Notes: generated from the letters alone by a model not told the origin. Positions 1 to 5,626 are shown, counted from the first letter of the stretch. The stretch: DNA of 6,122 nucleotides from Ruminococcus sp. UBA7014 (GCA_002449575.1 DJXC01000170.1:2190-8311), one strand, 5' to 3'. Numbers and translations are program-made.

Positions 1-278
1 GGAAGAAATCTGTCAAGCAGAAGCAGAAATCCGATTCCCAGCAGAAAACCTCCGGCTGCGGGAAGAAAGGCAAGTTTTCCGAGTGTTTCAGCAGATTGTT
101 CCAATGCAGGGATGAGCAAACTCCAGACACTTGCAGCAGTCATAATTCCGGCTGCAAATCCCATCAGAATGCGCCTTAACTTCTGACTGAATTCATTTTT
201 CATCAGGAACACACACGCCGAACCCAGTGACGTTCCTAAAAACGGGATTAATATCCCTTTGCTGATTTCTATCATCAT
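1..278 (-). CDS. ZIP-family metal (zinc/iron/manganese) transporter, N-terminal part
   Basis: The gene starts inside the window and runs off its left edge, leaving 92 complete codons. ZIP permeases are polytopic membrane proteins that move divalent metals into the cytoplasm. The visible part holds three hydrophobic segments: residues about 6-26, 37-60 and 70-88. The second carries the family-typical small-residue stretch (GFAAGIMTAAS at 40-50) followed by a short VWSLLIPALE stretch. A Lys/Arg-containing loop (KNEFSQKLRR) separates segments 1 and 2. Two adjacent ATG codons (278 and 275) follow an AGGGAG ribosome binding site at 284-289, with 5 or 8 nt spacing, so the start is certain to within one codon. 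The gene is transcribed divergently from the cysteine-leader/methyltransferase unit. The metal cannot be assigned because the histidine-rich and metal-binding helices lie outside the window. The family call rests on recognition of the helix 2 pattern, not on a search. Confidence 0.78.
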   Translation of the reverse strand, partial: MMIEISKGILIPFLGTSLGSACVFLMKNEFSQKLRRILMGFAAGIMTAASVWSLLIPALEQSAETLGKLAFLPAAGGFLLGIGFLLLLDRFL

Positions 279-320
279 AATCACTCCCTGAAAACATAAT
301 TATAATATTTTGCATCGTGA

Positions 321-336
321 GTTAGCAACTGCTAAC
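321..336. promoter_or_regulatory. Perfect 16-bp palindrome, candidate metalloregulator operator of the ZIP gene
   Basis: GTTAGCA and TGCTAAC are perfect 7-bp inverted arms around a 2-bp centre. The element lies about +7 to +22 relative to the start site predicted from the -10 box at 350-355, a position where a bound protein would block transcription. The TTAG/CTAA character resembles operators of the DtxR/MntR class of metal-dependent repressors. That and the metal-transporter gene it precedes suggest metal-responsive repression. The hairpin potential in RNA is low in value because no U-tract follows. The identity of the regulator is inference. Confidence 0.5.
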
Positions 337-349
337 TGCTTACAGAAAT

Positions 350-379
350 ATCATACTATATTCTTATTCGGATTGTCAA
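350..379 (-). promoter_or_regulatory. Sigma-A type promoter of the ZIP transporter gene
   Basis: Read on the minus strand there is a consensus TTGACA -35 box (374-379), an 18-bp spacer and a TATGAT -10 box (350-355, one mismatch to TATAAT). The predicted start site near 343 leaves a leader of about 65 nt that includes the palindrome at 321-336 and the AGGGAG ribosome binding site. Only the housekeeping-type boxes are seen; activity is inferred. Confidence 0.65.
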
Positions 380-570
380 TCCCGTCCGGAAAATATCTCT
401 GAATTATATAAAAAAATAACAGATTTTGTGAAAAAGATAAGCAGACCTGCCAGAACTTTTTTGCAGAATCCTGCTTGTTATTATTACATGCCGGAAAGCT
501 TGTTTCGGTGACAAACTTTTATTACCTAGCTTGCAGATATATTTAGTATGAAAGATATAGATTTTTTGTA
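380..570. other. AT-rich intergenic stretch between divergent promoters, no assignable feature
   Basis: Between the ZIP promoter and the plus-strand leader promoter I see only AT-rich sequence with short weak dyads (for example GCAG-AATC-CTGC near 464-475). No open frame with a ribosome binding site, tRNA, rRNA or recognised riboswitch motif was found. It may carry upstream promoter elements or further operator sites, but nothing supports naming one. Confidence 0.5.
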
Positions 571-600
571 TTGGACATGATAGAAAAAATATGCTATAAT
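571..600 (+). promoter_or_regulatory. Promoter of the cysteine-leader / methyltransferase unit
   Basis: TTGGAC at 571-576 (-35), an 18-bp spacer, and a perfect TATAAT at 595-600 preceded by TGC, giving an extended -10. Transcription should begin near 607. It is the only convincing plus-strand promoter upstream of the methyltransferase, so it would drive both the leader peptide and, by read-through of the terminator at 769-803, the methyltransferase. Confidence 0.65.
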
Positions 601-644
601 CATATCAGAAAATCAAACATCAATCCGGAAAGGGGCTGTTTTTC

Positions 645-746
645 ATGAAATTTTATCCTGTTGTTTGTTGCTGTTGCCGTCTGCAAAATTTGAAAGTTTA
701 CGGCAGAAAAACCGCTTCCGGAATTTTGATTGCACTGCCCTGTTAA
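645..746 (+). CDS. Putative cysteine-rich leader peptide (33 aa, CCCC tract)
   Basis: This small frame is too short for usual gene callers. It starts with ATG 9 nt after a good AAAGGGG ribosome binding site and encodes 33 residues: MKFYPVV, four consecutive cysteines (residues 8-11, codons TGT TGC TGT TGC), then RLQNLKVYGRK and a short hydrophobic end with a final Cys just before TAA. It lies between a strong promoter (571-600) and an intrinsic terminator starting 22 nt after its stop codon. Runs of codons for one amino acid in such a position are the hallmark of attenuator leader peptides, here pointing to charged cysteinyl-tRNA as the signal. The peptide itself probably has no function after translation. 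The tract could instead be a chance product of a short TGTTGC tandem repeat, or the product a tiny secreted or metal-binding peptide. Conservation of the tract in relatives would settle it. Confidence 0.6.
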   Translation: MKFYPVVCCCCRLQNLKVYGRKTASGILIALPC

Positions 747-768
747 GGGGATTTTTCTGTGAATCAGT

Positions 769-803
769 ACGGAGTGTGCAGGCTTTCTGCATACTCCGTT
801 TTT
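769..803 (+). terminator. Strong intrinsic terminator inside the leader (attenuator)
   Basis: The arms ACGGAGTGTGCAG (769-781) and CTGCATACTCCGT (787-799) pair over 13 bp with a single G·U wobble and a 5-nt loop. They are followed by a T-run (799-803) and further TTATT. It sits 22 nt after the leader-peptide stop and 36 nt before the methyltransferase ATG, with no promoter recognisable in between. It must therefore be passed for the methyltransferase to be made, which is why it is read as an attenuator and not as a gene-end terminator. Confidence 0.8.
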
Positions 804-822
804 ATTATGTATTTTGATTGAT

Positions 823-829
823 AAAGGAG
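823..829 (+). promoter_or_regulatory. Ribosome binding site fixing the methyltransferase start
   Basis: AAAGGAG ends 10 nt before the ATG at 840. Upstream in-frame TTG codons at 831 and 834 are only 1 and 4 nt from it, too close for initiation, so the ATG at 840 is preferred. Confidence 0.75.
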
Positions 830-839
830 TTTGTTGATT

Positions 840-1721
840 ATGATAAAGCATCAGGAAAGTACTACAGCAAAATTATGTGCCTTTGCCAGAGCATGGCATT
901 CCAATCATGCAAGACAGAAAATTTTTGATGATTATCTTGCCTATGACCTTATGGGGCGTGAAACTTATGAAATGCTCGAAGCATTTATCCGGGAAACATT
1001 TACAGACGGCGAAGAAATTTCCGGTTTTGTCAACCGTTATTTTTCACCGATTCCGCTTTCACGAATGCCGTTTACAGAACACAGGCTTGAACGATTTGCA
1101 CAGGGACAGAAAATTCAATATGTTATCTGCGGTGCTGGTGCAGATACTTTTGCATTCCGGAATGATAATCCTGATATTGAAATTTTCGAGATTGACCATC
1201 CCGATACCCAGCGTTACAAGCTTGACCGTATTGAAGAACTGGAATGGAATATTCCAGAAAATGTGCATTTTGTTCCGGTTGATTTTTTGTCCGAGCGCAT
1301 GACTGACAAGCTTCCGGATGCCGGATTTGACCCGGAGAAGAAGACTTTTTTCAGTATTCTGGGAGTTTCCTATTATCTGACACTGCCAGTATTTACACAT
1401 ACACTAAGTCAGATTGCAGAACTCTCCGCTCTGGACAGTGTGCTTGTGTTTGATTATCCCATGAAGAATCATTTTATCGGCAGAGCCGGAGAACTGGAAG
1501 CCATGACTGAAAATCTCGGAGAAAAAATGCAGGGCGGATTTCATTATAATGAAGTATCAAGAGCCTTGTATCAGCTTGGCTTTCAGATTGATACTTACCT
1601 CACACCTGAAAAAATTCAGAAATTATATTTTCATGACAGAACGGACGGACTGGAAGCATTTGAAAATGTCAGCTTGCTTTCAGCGATTTTCACTAACGGC
1701 AGAATCAGCGATATGTTTTAA
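840..1721 (+). CDS. SAM-dependent methyltransferase of the LCM/TIGR00027 type
   Basis: This 293-residue protein has the layout of the leucine-carboxyl-methyltransferase-like class I methyltransferases (Pfam LCM family), which transfer the methyl group of S-adenosylmethionine. Its bacterial members usually have unknown small-molecule or protein substrates. The helical N-terminal part (about 1-90) precedes the Rossmann core. Motif I is YVICGAGADTFAFR (94-107), with the glycine-rich SAM loop. The acidic end of strand 2 is IFEIDHPDTQ (115-124), typical of this family. FVPVDF (144-149) follows, then ILGVSYYL (173-180) near the motif IV position. No signal peptide or membrane segment is seen, so it should be cytoplasmic. 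Apart from the leader it stands alone, convergent with the LRR gene. Its expression appears to depend on read-through of the terminator at 769-803, under the cysteine-codon leader. The fold call is firm; substrate and pathway are unknown, and a sulfur-related role is only inference from the leader. Confidence 0.85.
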   Translation: MIKHQESTTAKLCAFARAWHSNHARQKIFDDYLAYDLMGRETYEMLEAFIRETFTDGEEISGFVNRYFSPIPLSRMPFTEHRLERFAQGQKIQYVICGAGADTFAFRNDNPDIEIFEIDHPDTQRYKLDRIEELEWNIPENVHFVPVDFLSERMTDKLPDAGFDPEKKTFFSILGVSYYLTLPVFTHTLSQIAELSALDSVLVFDYPMKNHFIGRAGELEAMTENLGEKMQGGFHYNEVSRALYQLGFQIDTYLTPEKIQKLYFHDRTDGLEAFENVSLLSAIFTNGRISDMF

Positions 1722-1726
1722 CATCA

Positions 1727-1756
1727 AAAAGGAGACGGCAGAAACCGTCTCCTTTT
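1727..1756. terminator. Bidirectional intrinsic terminator between convergent genes
   Basis: AAAAGGAGACGG (1727-1738) and CCGTCTCCTTTT (1745-1756) form a perfect 12-bp stem with a 6-nt loop. An A-run on the left and T-run on the right allow it to work on both strands. It starts 5 nt after the methyltransferase stop and lies 7 nt beyond the stop codon of the LRR gene, so it closes both transcription units. Confidence 0.88.
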
Positions 1757-1763
1757 CTTATTT

Positions 1764-3278
1764 TTAAGAATAATATTTATCCATAAATTCTTTGAAACTG
1801 CTGACTTTTCCTGCGCCGAATTCAGCGGCATATGTCAGGAGAACCGCACTGTCGGCAGCATCAATTGTTCCGTCCCGGTTAATATCCGGGTTGACACCGT
1901 TCCAGACCATATCTTCTGCGGGTGCTACCGGAGCAGAAGTTTCTGCTTCGGTGGGTTCTGATGTTTCCGGAGCAGAGCCGAGAACCTCAAATGTATAACC
2001 GTATTTTTCAGCGTAAGCCTGAGCAGTGGAATTTTCATAGCCGTAAATTGTGCCAGAATAGTTGTCCAAATTGCTAATAGTGTCTTCAGAATCATAAATT
2101 TCACAGTCAGGATTTTCAATTGTGACAGAAGTCAAACCGGAACAATACCCAAATGCACTACTTCCGATACTTGTTACACTCTCCGGAATGATGACAGATG
2201 TCAGTCCGGAACAAGAATAAAACGCACTCTCTCCAATGCTTGTCACGCTGTCCGGAATCGTGACAGCAGTCAGCTCGTGACAATGCCAAAATGTAGAATC
2301 ACTGATACTGGTTACGCTCTCTGGAATGGTGACAGATGTTAGTTCAGAATGAGAAAACGCACCACCTCCGATGCTTGCCACACTTTCCGGAATGATAACA
2401 TCACCTTCACAAGTTGCTCCGTCAATCAGAATATGATTGACAATCACAAGCGGATTTTCTTCTTGTTTCGCTTTCAGCCACGGTGTTTCAGAAAATGTTC
2501 TGGTTTCGATACTTGTCACACTCTCCGGAATGGTGACAGAAGTCAGACTGGAACATTCCTCAAATGCTCCCCACCCGATACTTGTTGCGCTGTCCGGAAT
2601 CGTAACAGAAGTCAGTCCGGAACAACCAGAAAATGCTTGAATACCGATACTTGTCACGCTGTCCGGAATGGTGACAGAAGTCAGTCCGGAACAACTAAAA
2701 AATGCAAGCCTCTCAATGCTTGTCACGCCGGATGGAATCATATATTCTGTTCTGGTATTTCCGGCAGGATATGCTATCAATATTGTTTTTTCTTTATTAA
2801 ACAAAACATCATTCTCACTGGTATAAGCAGGATTATTTTCAGAAACTACAATAGAAGTCATCTCACACCTAAATGCATAATCCCCGATACTTGTTACACT
2901 ATCTGGAATTGTAACAGAAGTCAGTCCAGACAAGAAAAACGCACCCTCCCCGATATTTGTTACGCTGTCCGGAATCGTGACAGAAGTCAGTTCAGGAAAA
3001 TAAGAAAATGCATAATTCCCGATACTTGTCACAGGCAGACCGTCAATTTCAGCCGGGATATTTGCTTCTGTGATTTCTTTACCTGTCACGCCGGAAATTT
3101 CCACATAATCCGCATATTTTCTATATTTTAAATTTTCATAAATAGATTCCGGTTCTTCTTCTCCTTCTGCACTTGCAGAAATCACAGCAGTTTCCGGAAC
3201 GAATTCCGGCAGAACCGGCACAACAGCGCACATCATACAGAGTGCAGAAACAACAGCCAACATTTTTTTGAATTTCAT
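1764..3278 (-). CDS. Secreted BspA-type leucine-rich-repeat protein with a single dockerin-like repeat
   Basis: 504 residues. A signal peptide is clear: MKFKK, a hydrophobic core at 7-22, and a likely cleavage after ASA at residue 37. Residues 74-388 hold eleven units of the BspA/TpLRR kind (pattern IP[DE]SVTSIGxxAFxxCSGLTSVT, mostly 23 residues). They are interrupted by two non-repeat inserts at about 146-179 and 262-295. A closing segment (389-434) ends with the AQAYAEKYGYTFE stretch common at the end of such arrays. A Pro/Thr/Glu-rich linker (435-456) leads to one calcium-loop motif, DINRDGTIDAAD (465-476), and a following helix, resembling half of a type I dockerin. Proteins of this type act outside the cell in adhesion or matrix binding; the dockerin-like end may anchor to a cohesin or simply bind calcium. 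The start is fixed by AAGGAG (3287-3292), 8 nt upstream. It lies 74 bp after cdaR, with no clear promoter of its own, so cotranscription is possible. The ligand is unknown. Confidence 0.9.
   Translation of the reverse strand: MKFKKMLAVVSALCMMCAVVPVLPEFVPETAVISASAEGEEEPESIYENLKYRKYADYVEISGVTGKEITEANIPAEIDGLPVTSIGNYAFSYFPELTSVTIPDSVTNIGEGAFFLSGLTSVTIPDSVTSIGDYAFRCEMTSIVVSENNPAYTSENDVLFNKEKTILIAYPAGNTRTEYMIPSGVTSIERLAFFSCSGLTSVTIPDSVTSIGIQAFSGCSGLTSVTIPDSATSIGWGAFEECSSLTSVTIPESVTSIETRTFSETPWLKAKQEENPLVIVNHILIDGATCEGDVIIPESVASIGGGAFSHSELTSVTIPESVTSISDSTFWHCHELTAVTIPDSVTSIGESAFYSCSGLTSVIIPESVTSIGSSAFGYCSGLTSVTIENPDCEIYDSEDTISNLDNYSGTIYGYENSTAQAYAEKYGYTFEVLGSAPETSEPTEAETSAPVAPAEDMVWNGVNPDINRDGTIDAADSAVLLTYAAEFGAGKVSSFKEFMDKYYS
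2115..3059 (-). repeat. Tandem ~69-bp repeats encoding the LRR array
   Basis: The DNA of the LRR units is itself repetitive. The TCCGGAAT/TCTGGAAT core recurs at 2182, 2251 and 2320, and again at 2524, 2593 and 2662, each step exactly 69 bp; one step (2320 to 2386) is 66 bp. Flanking words such as GATACTTGTCAC and GTGACAGAAGTCAGTCCGGAACAA-like segments recur with few changes, indicating recent duplication or gene conversion. The array is interrupted by the inserts at 2742-2843 and 2394-2495. Confidence 0.88.
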
Positions 3279-3300
3279 AATATATTCTCCTTGAGTTTCG

Positions 3301-3332
3301 TTTTCAACAATTCCACTGTGGAATGTTGAAAA
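3301..3332. repeat. Bulged inverted repeat between cdaR and the LRR gene
   Basis: TTTTCAACA-A-TTCCA (3301-3315) and TGGAA-TGTTGAAAA (3319-3332) pair over 14 bp with one bulged A and a 3-nt loop. Neither side is followed by a U-tract in the transcript, so it is not a standard intrinsic terminator. It could act as a partial terminator, a processing or stability hairpin between the two genes, or a protein-binding dyad ahead of the LRR gene. Confidence 0.6.
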
Positions 3333-3352
3333 CTGATTTGATGATGAAAGAA

Positions 3353-4735
3353 TTATGTTTCAGAATCAGATGCTTCTTCAATAATAGAAGAAGCAGTTTC
3401 CGGAACAGTTTCTTCCTGTTTGATGGTGAAATAGACATCTACACGGTAAGTGCCGACCGCCCACACCCGGACAAGATTATCATTGGAAGTATCCGAAAGT
3501 TTCGGAGAAATCGAAATCAATGCATCCAGCCTGTCCGTGCTGCTTTGCCGGACATTATAGCCGAGTAGGTCAACTGTTGCCACAATATCCTGTGTACTGA
3601 GATTGTCGAGTTCTTCTTTTTCGCCAACAATAATCACAGGTGTACCTTTCATAATTGCCTGACAGTCATAATCCGAGGGGGCATTAATAATAGAAACATT
3701 ATCACTTGTCAGGAAAATTTCACGGGAATCAAGTCCCTCATTATCAAGACTGAGTGTCACCTGTTCAAAATTACTCTGATTAATAAATTCTTCTTTCAGG
3801 TCAATATCAAAAATTTCAGAATAATTCAGAGAAATAGAATTCAAGGCAACAACGCCGATATTAAAATTATCTCTGTCTGCAAAAGCTGTATTTGTCCGTG
3901 AAGCAAGTGTAATATTTTCCTGGGAAAGGTGCAGCCGTTTTCTGAACCAGTTCAGGTCAAATCCATTGGGGACACTGCGAATATCATAAGTGAGGGAAAG
4001 TTCTTTCTGTGTTAAAACAGGGATAGTAACCTGAAAGTTTGTATTGGGAATTTCCAGATGGTCCATATCAAGCAATGCGCCCTCTTCTGTATAGAGCTTG
4101 ACTTCATTTGCATAGAGAGAATAAAGGCTGTCAATTTCGACAGATTTGTCCGTATAGATTTCAGCTTTTGCAATTTCGTCAAGCTGAGCAGAAGGACCAG
4201 TAATTTCAATCACAGAAGGTTCACAGACAACTTCATCCTGTTTCAGAACATGACCTGCACTGACTTTGACATTGGGAAAAGAAGCAGTCACATCATAACT
4301 TCTGGTTTCGATTTTGTCAAGTTTGACAACAGCCTGAGCCGGAACAATATTCACGGCATTGAAAGAAATATTGGTATCAGACTTGACCGCAATTTCAAAA
4401 TTGAATTCGCCCGTTGTACTGATATTGCCAATTTGAAGATAAGCCGTTAAATCTTCCTGTGTCAGTCTGCCGATTTGAAAACGGTTACCCTCAATTTCAA
4501 CAGTCACTTTTTCAACATCACAGGAAACAACACTTAAGCCATTGGCTTCAGCGAGAGTCCCCGTCAGGTCAGGCATAACAGGGATATTATAAAATGTAAC
4601 ATGCGTGGTTTTATAAGCAGTGACTGAAACAGCAAACCAGATAAGAATTGCACAGACAATAGAAAATACAATTGAAAATGGTCTGGTATCAAAAAGACGC
4701 TCAAAGAAATCAGGAATTTCTCGAATTTTTTTCAT
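3353..4735 (-). CDS. cdaR: CdaR (YbbR-domain) regulator of the c-di-AMP cyclase
   Basis: 460 residues. CdaR is a membrane-anchored protein that binds and modulates the diadenylate cyclase CdaA from outside the membrane. A short cytoplasmic start (MKKIREIPDFFERLFDTRPF) is followed by one transmembrane helix (about 21-42) and then extracytoplasmic YbbR repeats. These lie near 45-140, 145-240, a more divergent one at about 243-335, and one at about 345-435 with the family-like pattern VIIVGEKEELDNLSTQDIVATVDLLGY. The tail (439-460) is acidic and Ser/Thr/Glu-rich. A longer frame opens upstream to 4927, but it would lie inside cdaA. The ATG at 4735 has AAAGGAG (4744-4750) 8 nt before it and starts exactly where the membrane anchor should. 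The gene overlaps the end of cdaA by 26 bp, so translation is probably coupled. Family assignment is strong from anchor, repeats and neighbour; the precise domain edges are estimates. Confidence 0.92.
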   Translation of the reverse strand: MKKIREIPDFFERLFDTRPFSIVFSIVCAILIWFAVSVTAYKTTHVTFYNIPVMPDLTGTLAEANGLSVVSCDVEKVTVEIEGNRFQIGRLTQEDLTAYLQIGNISTTGEFNFEIAVKSDTNISFNAVNIVPAQAVVKLDKIETRSYDVTASFPNVKVSAGHVLKQDEVVCEPSVIEITGPSAQLDEIAKAEIYTDKSVEIDSLYSLYANEVKLYTEEGALLDMDHLEIPNTNFQVTIPVLTQKELSLTYDIRSVPNGFDLNWFRKRLHLSQENITLASRTNTAFADRDNFNIGVVALNSISLNYSEIFDIDLKEEFINQSNFEQVTLSLDNEGLDSREIFLTSDNVSIINAPSDYDCQAIMKGTPVIIVGEKEELDNLSTQDIVATVDLLGYNVRQSSTDRLDALISISPKLSDTSNDNLVRVWAVGTYRVDVYFTIKQEETVPETASSIIEEASDSET

Positions 4736-5615
4736 TTTTTCCGCTCCTTTCCTGAGATTGCCGGAATAGTGAAGGAAGAGGTAATTTTTTAGTTTCCTGC
4801 TGTTTAGGAATAAGCTTGTCTGTAAGAAGCTGTTCAAGTGACTGACGGTTAAAATCTCTGATAATACTGCCGTTTTCAGCGACAGAAATCTGTCCGGTTT
4901 CTTCCGATACAACAATGATAATGGCATCTGAATTTTCGCTCATGCCAATAGCAGCTCTGTGACGAGAGCCGAGTTTTTTATTAATAAAAGCTTCTTTCTG
5001 TGGCATGGGGAAGAAACATTCTGCGGCAAGAATAATGCCTTCCCGCATAATAACCGCCCCGTCATGCAGTGGGGCGTTATGAAAGAAGATAGCCCCAAGG
5101 AGTTCTTTGCTGGGTTCAGCGTTGACTTCAACACCGCCTTCGATATGTTCGCCAAGTCTTGTCTGCCTTTCGATAGCAATAATTGCCCCAGTACAGTCAC
5201 GGCTGAATTCCTCACAGGCAGCACCAATTGCCTGAATGGCTTTTTCCCATTTCATAGTAACGGCTTCACGGTTGGAAACGGTGAGAAAACTGCTCAGACC
5301 AAGCCGGGAATGACCTAATTTTTCAATCGCACGGCGGACTTCCGGCTGAAACATGATAAGAATCGCCAGAATACCAATATCGAAAATTTTAGTTAAGATA
5401 TAAGTAATGGATTTGAGTTCGATAAATTTGCCGATAATATAGACCACAAGCAGGAAGGCAATACCCTTAAACAGTTGTCCTGCTCTGGTTTCTTTGATGA
5501 GTTTCAGGAAGAAGTAGATAATATAAGAGAGCAGAGCAATATCAATAAAATCCACAGGCTTCATTGTTTTGAGAACACTATAGATGGACTGGAGAATATC
5601 TGTCAGACCTGTCAT
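4710..5615 (-). CDS. cdaA: Diadenylate cyclase CdaA (c-di-AMP synthase)
   Basis: 301 residues from the chosen ATG. CdaA joins two ATP into cyclic di-AMP, the second messenger controlling potassium and osmolyte transport and cell-wall homeostasis in Bacillota. Three membrane helices (about 21-40, 47-64, 70-90) are followed by a linker and the DAC (DisA_N) domain at about 120-260. The catalytic DGA motif is at 185-187 (APLHDGAVI), the RHR motif at 218-220 (GSRHRAAIG), and SEETG at 237-241; all look intact. A basic, polar tail (about 270-301) runs past the domain and overlaps the start of cdaR. An in-frame TTG at 5645 exists but has no ribosome binding site. The ATG at 5615 has AAAGGAAG (5627-5634) with an 11-nt gap, slightly long. 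No promoter is evident in the 66 bp after the upstream aminotransferase gene, so transcription probably enters from there or from further upstream. Confidence 0.95.
   Translation of the reverse strand: MTGLTDILQSIYSVLKTMKPVDFIDIALLSYIIYFFLKLIKETRAGQLFKGIAFLLVVYIIGKFIELKSITYILTKIFDIGILAILIMFQPEVRRAIEKLGHSRLGLSSFLTVSNREAVTMKWEKAIQAIGAACEEFSRDCTGAIIAIERQTRLGEHIEGGVEVNAEPSKELLGAIFFHNAPLHDGAVIMREGIILAAECFFPMPQKEAFINKKLGSRHRAAIGMSENSDAIIIVVSEETGQISVAENGSIIRDFNRQSLEQLLTDKLIPKQQETKKLPLPSLFRQSQERSGKNEKNSRNS
4744..4750 (-). promoter_or_regulatory. Ribosome binding site of cdaR within the cdaA coding region
   Basis: AAAGGAG on the minus strand, 8 nt before the ATG at 4735 and inside the last codons of cdaA. 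It decides the cdaR start over the longer in-frame opening to 4927. Confidence 0.85.
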
Positions 5616-5626
5616 AGAGGGAGTCA

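Larger units (their letters stand above)
607..839 (+). promoter_or_regulatory. Candidate attenuation leader RNA upstream of the methyltransferase
   Basis: This 233-nt leader lies between the predicted start site and the methyltransferase ATG. In order it holds a ribosome binding site (AAAGGGG, 629-635), a short frame with four cysteine codons, hairpin A, and a strong terminator hairpin. Hairpin A pairs TTGCCGT at 674-680 with ACGGCAG at 700-706, and its 5' arm begins inside the last cysteine codons. Several competing pairings are visible: GGCAG 702-706 with CTGCC 735-739; TTGCAC 730-735 with GTGCAG 776-781; 679-685 with 777-783. The last two would disrupt the terminator's left arm. The arrangement matches leader-peptide transcription attenuation, in which ribosome speed at codons for a scarce amino acid decides which hairpin forms. 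Which pairing is the true antiterminator cannot be decided by eye. No T-box, SAM or cobalamin riboswitch consensus is recognisable. Confidence 0.55.

Noticed and set aside
577..603. Short dyad ATGAT...ATCAT flanking the -10 box
   Set aside because: Arms are only 5 bp and AT-rich in an AT-rich stretch, so chance occurrence is likely.
645..810. T-box or SAM riboswitch ahead of the methyltransferase
   Set aside because: No T-box antiterminator consensus (such as the conserved GGGUGGUACCGCG-type bulge) and no recognisable SAM aptamer core could be found. The translated cysteine frame explains the leader better.
600..851. 83-codon minus-strand open frame across the leader
   Set aside because: It lies antisense to the promoter, leader peptide and terminator, its codons follow no family pattern, and no ribosome binding site precedes its start. 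It is best explained as a shadow of the leader.
2115..3059. CRISPR-like array
   Set aside because: Regular spacing is due to in-frame LRR units of 69 bp without unique spacers; repeats and intervening bases are all part of one coding pattern.
2349..3131. 260-codon plus-strand open frame antisense to the LRR array
   Set aside because: Its apparent repeats (DTCHAVRNGDRSQ-like) are the reverse reading of the tandem LRR DNA. The minus-strand frame has a signal peptide, known repeats and an RBS, so this one is a shadow.
4736..4927. 64-residue N-terminal extension of cdaR
   Set aside because: The extra residues would be read in another frame of cdaA. The ATG at 4735 has a strong RBS and starts directly ahead of the membrane anchor, as expected for CdaR.
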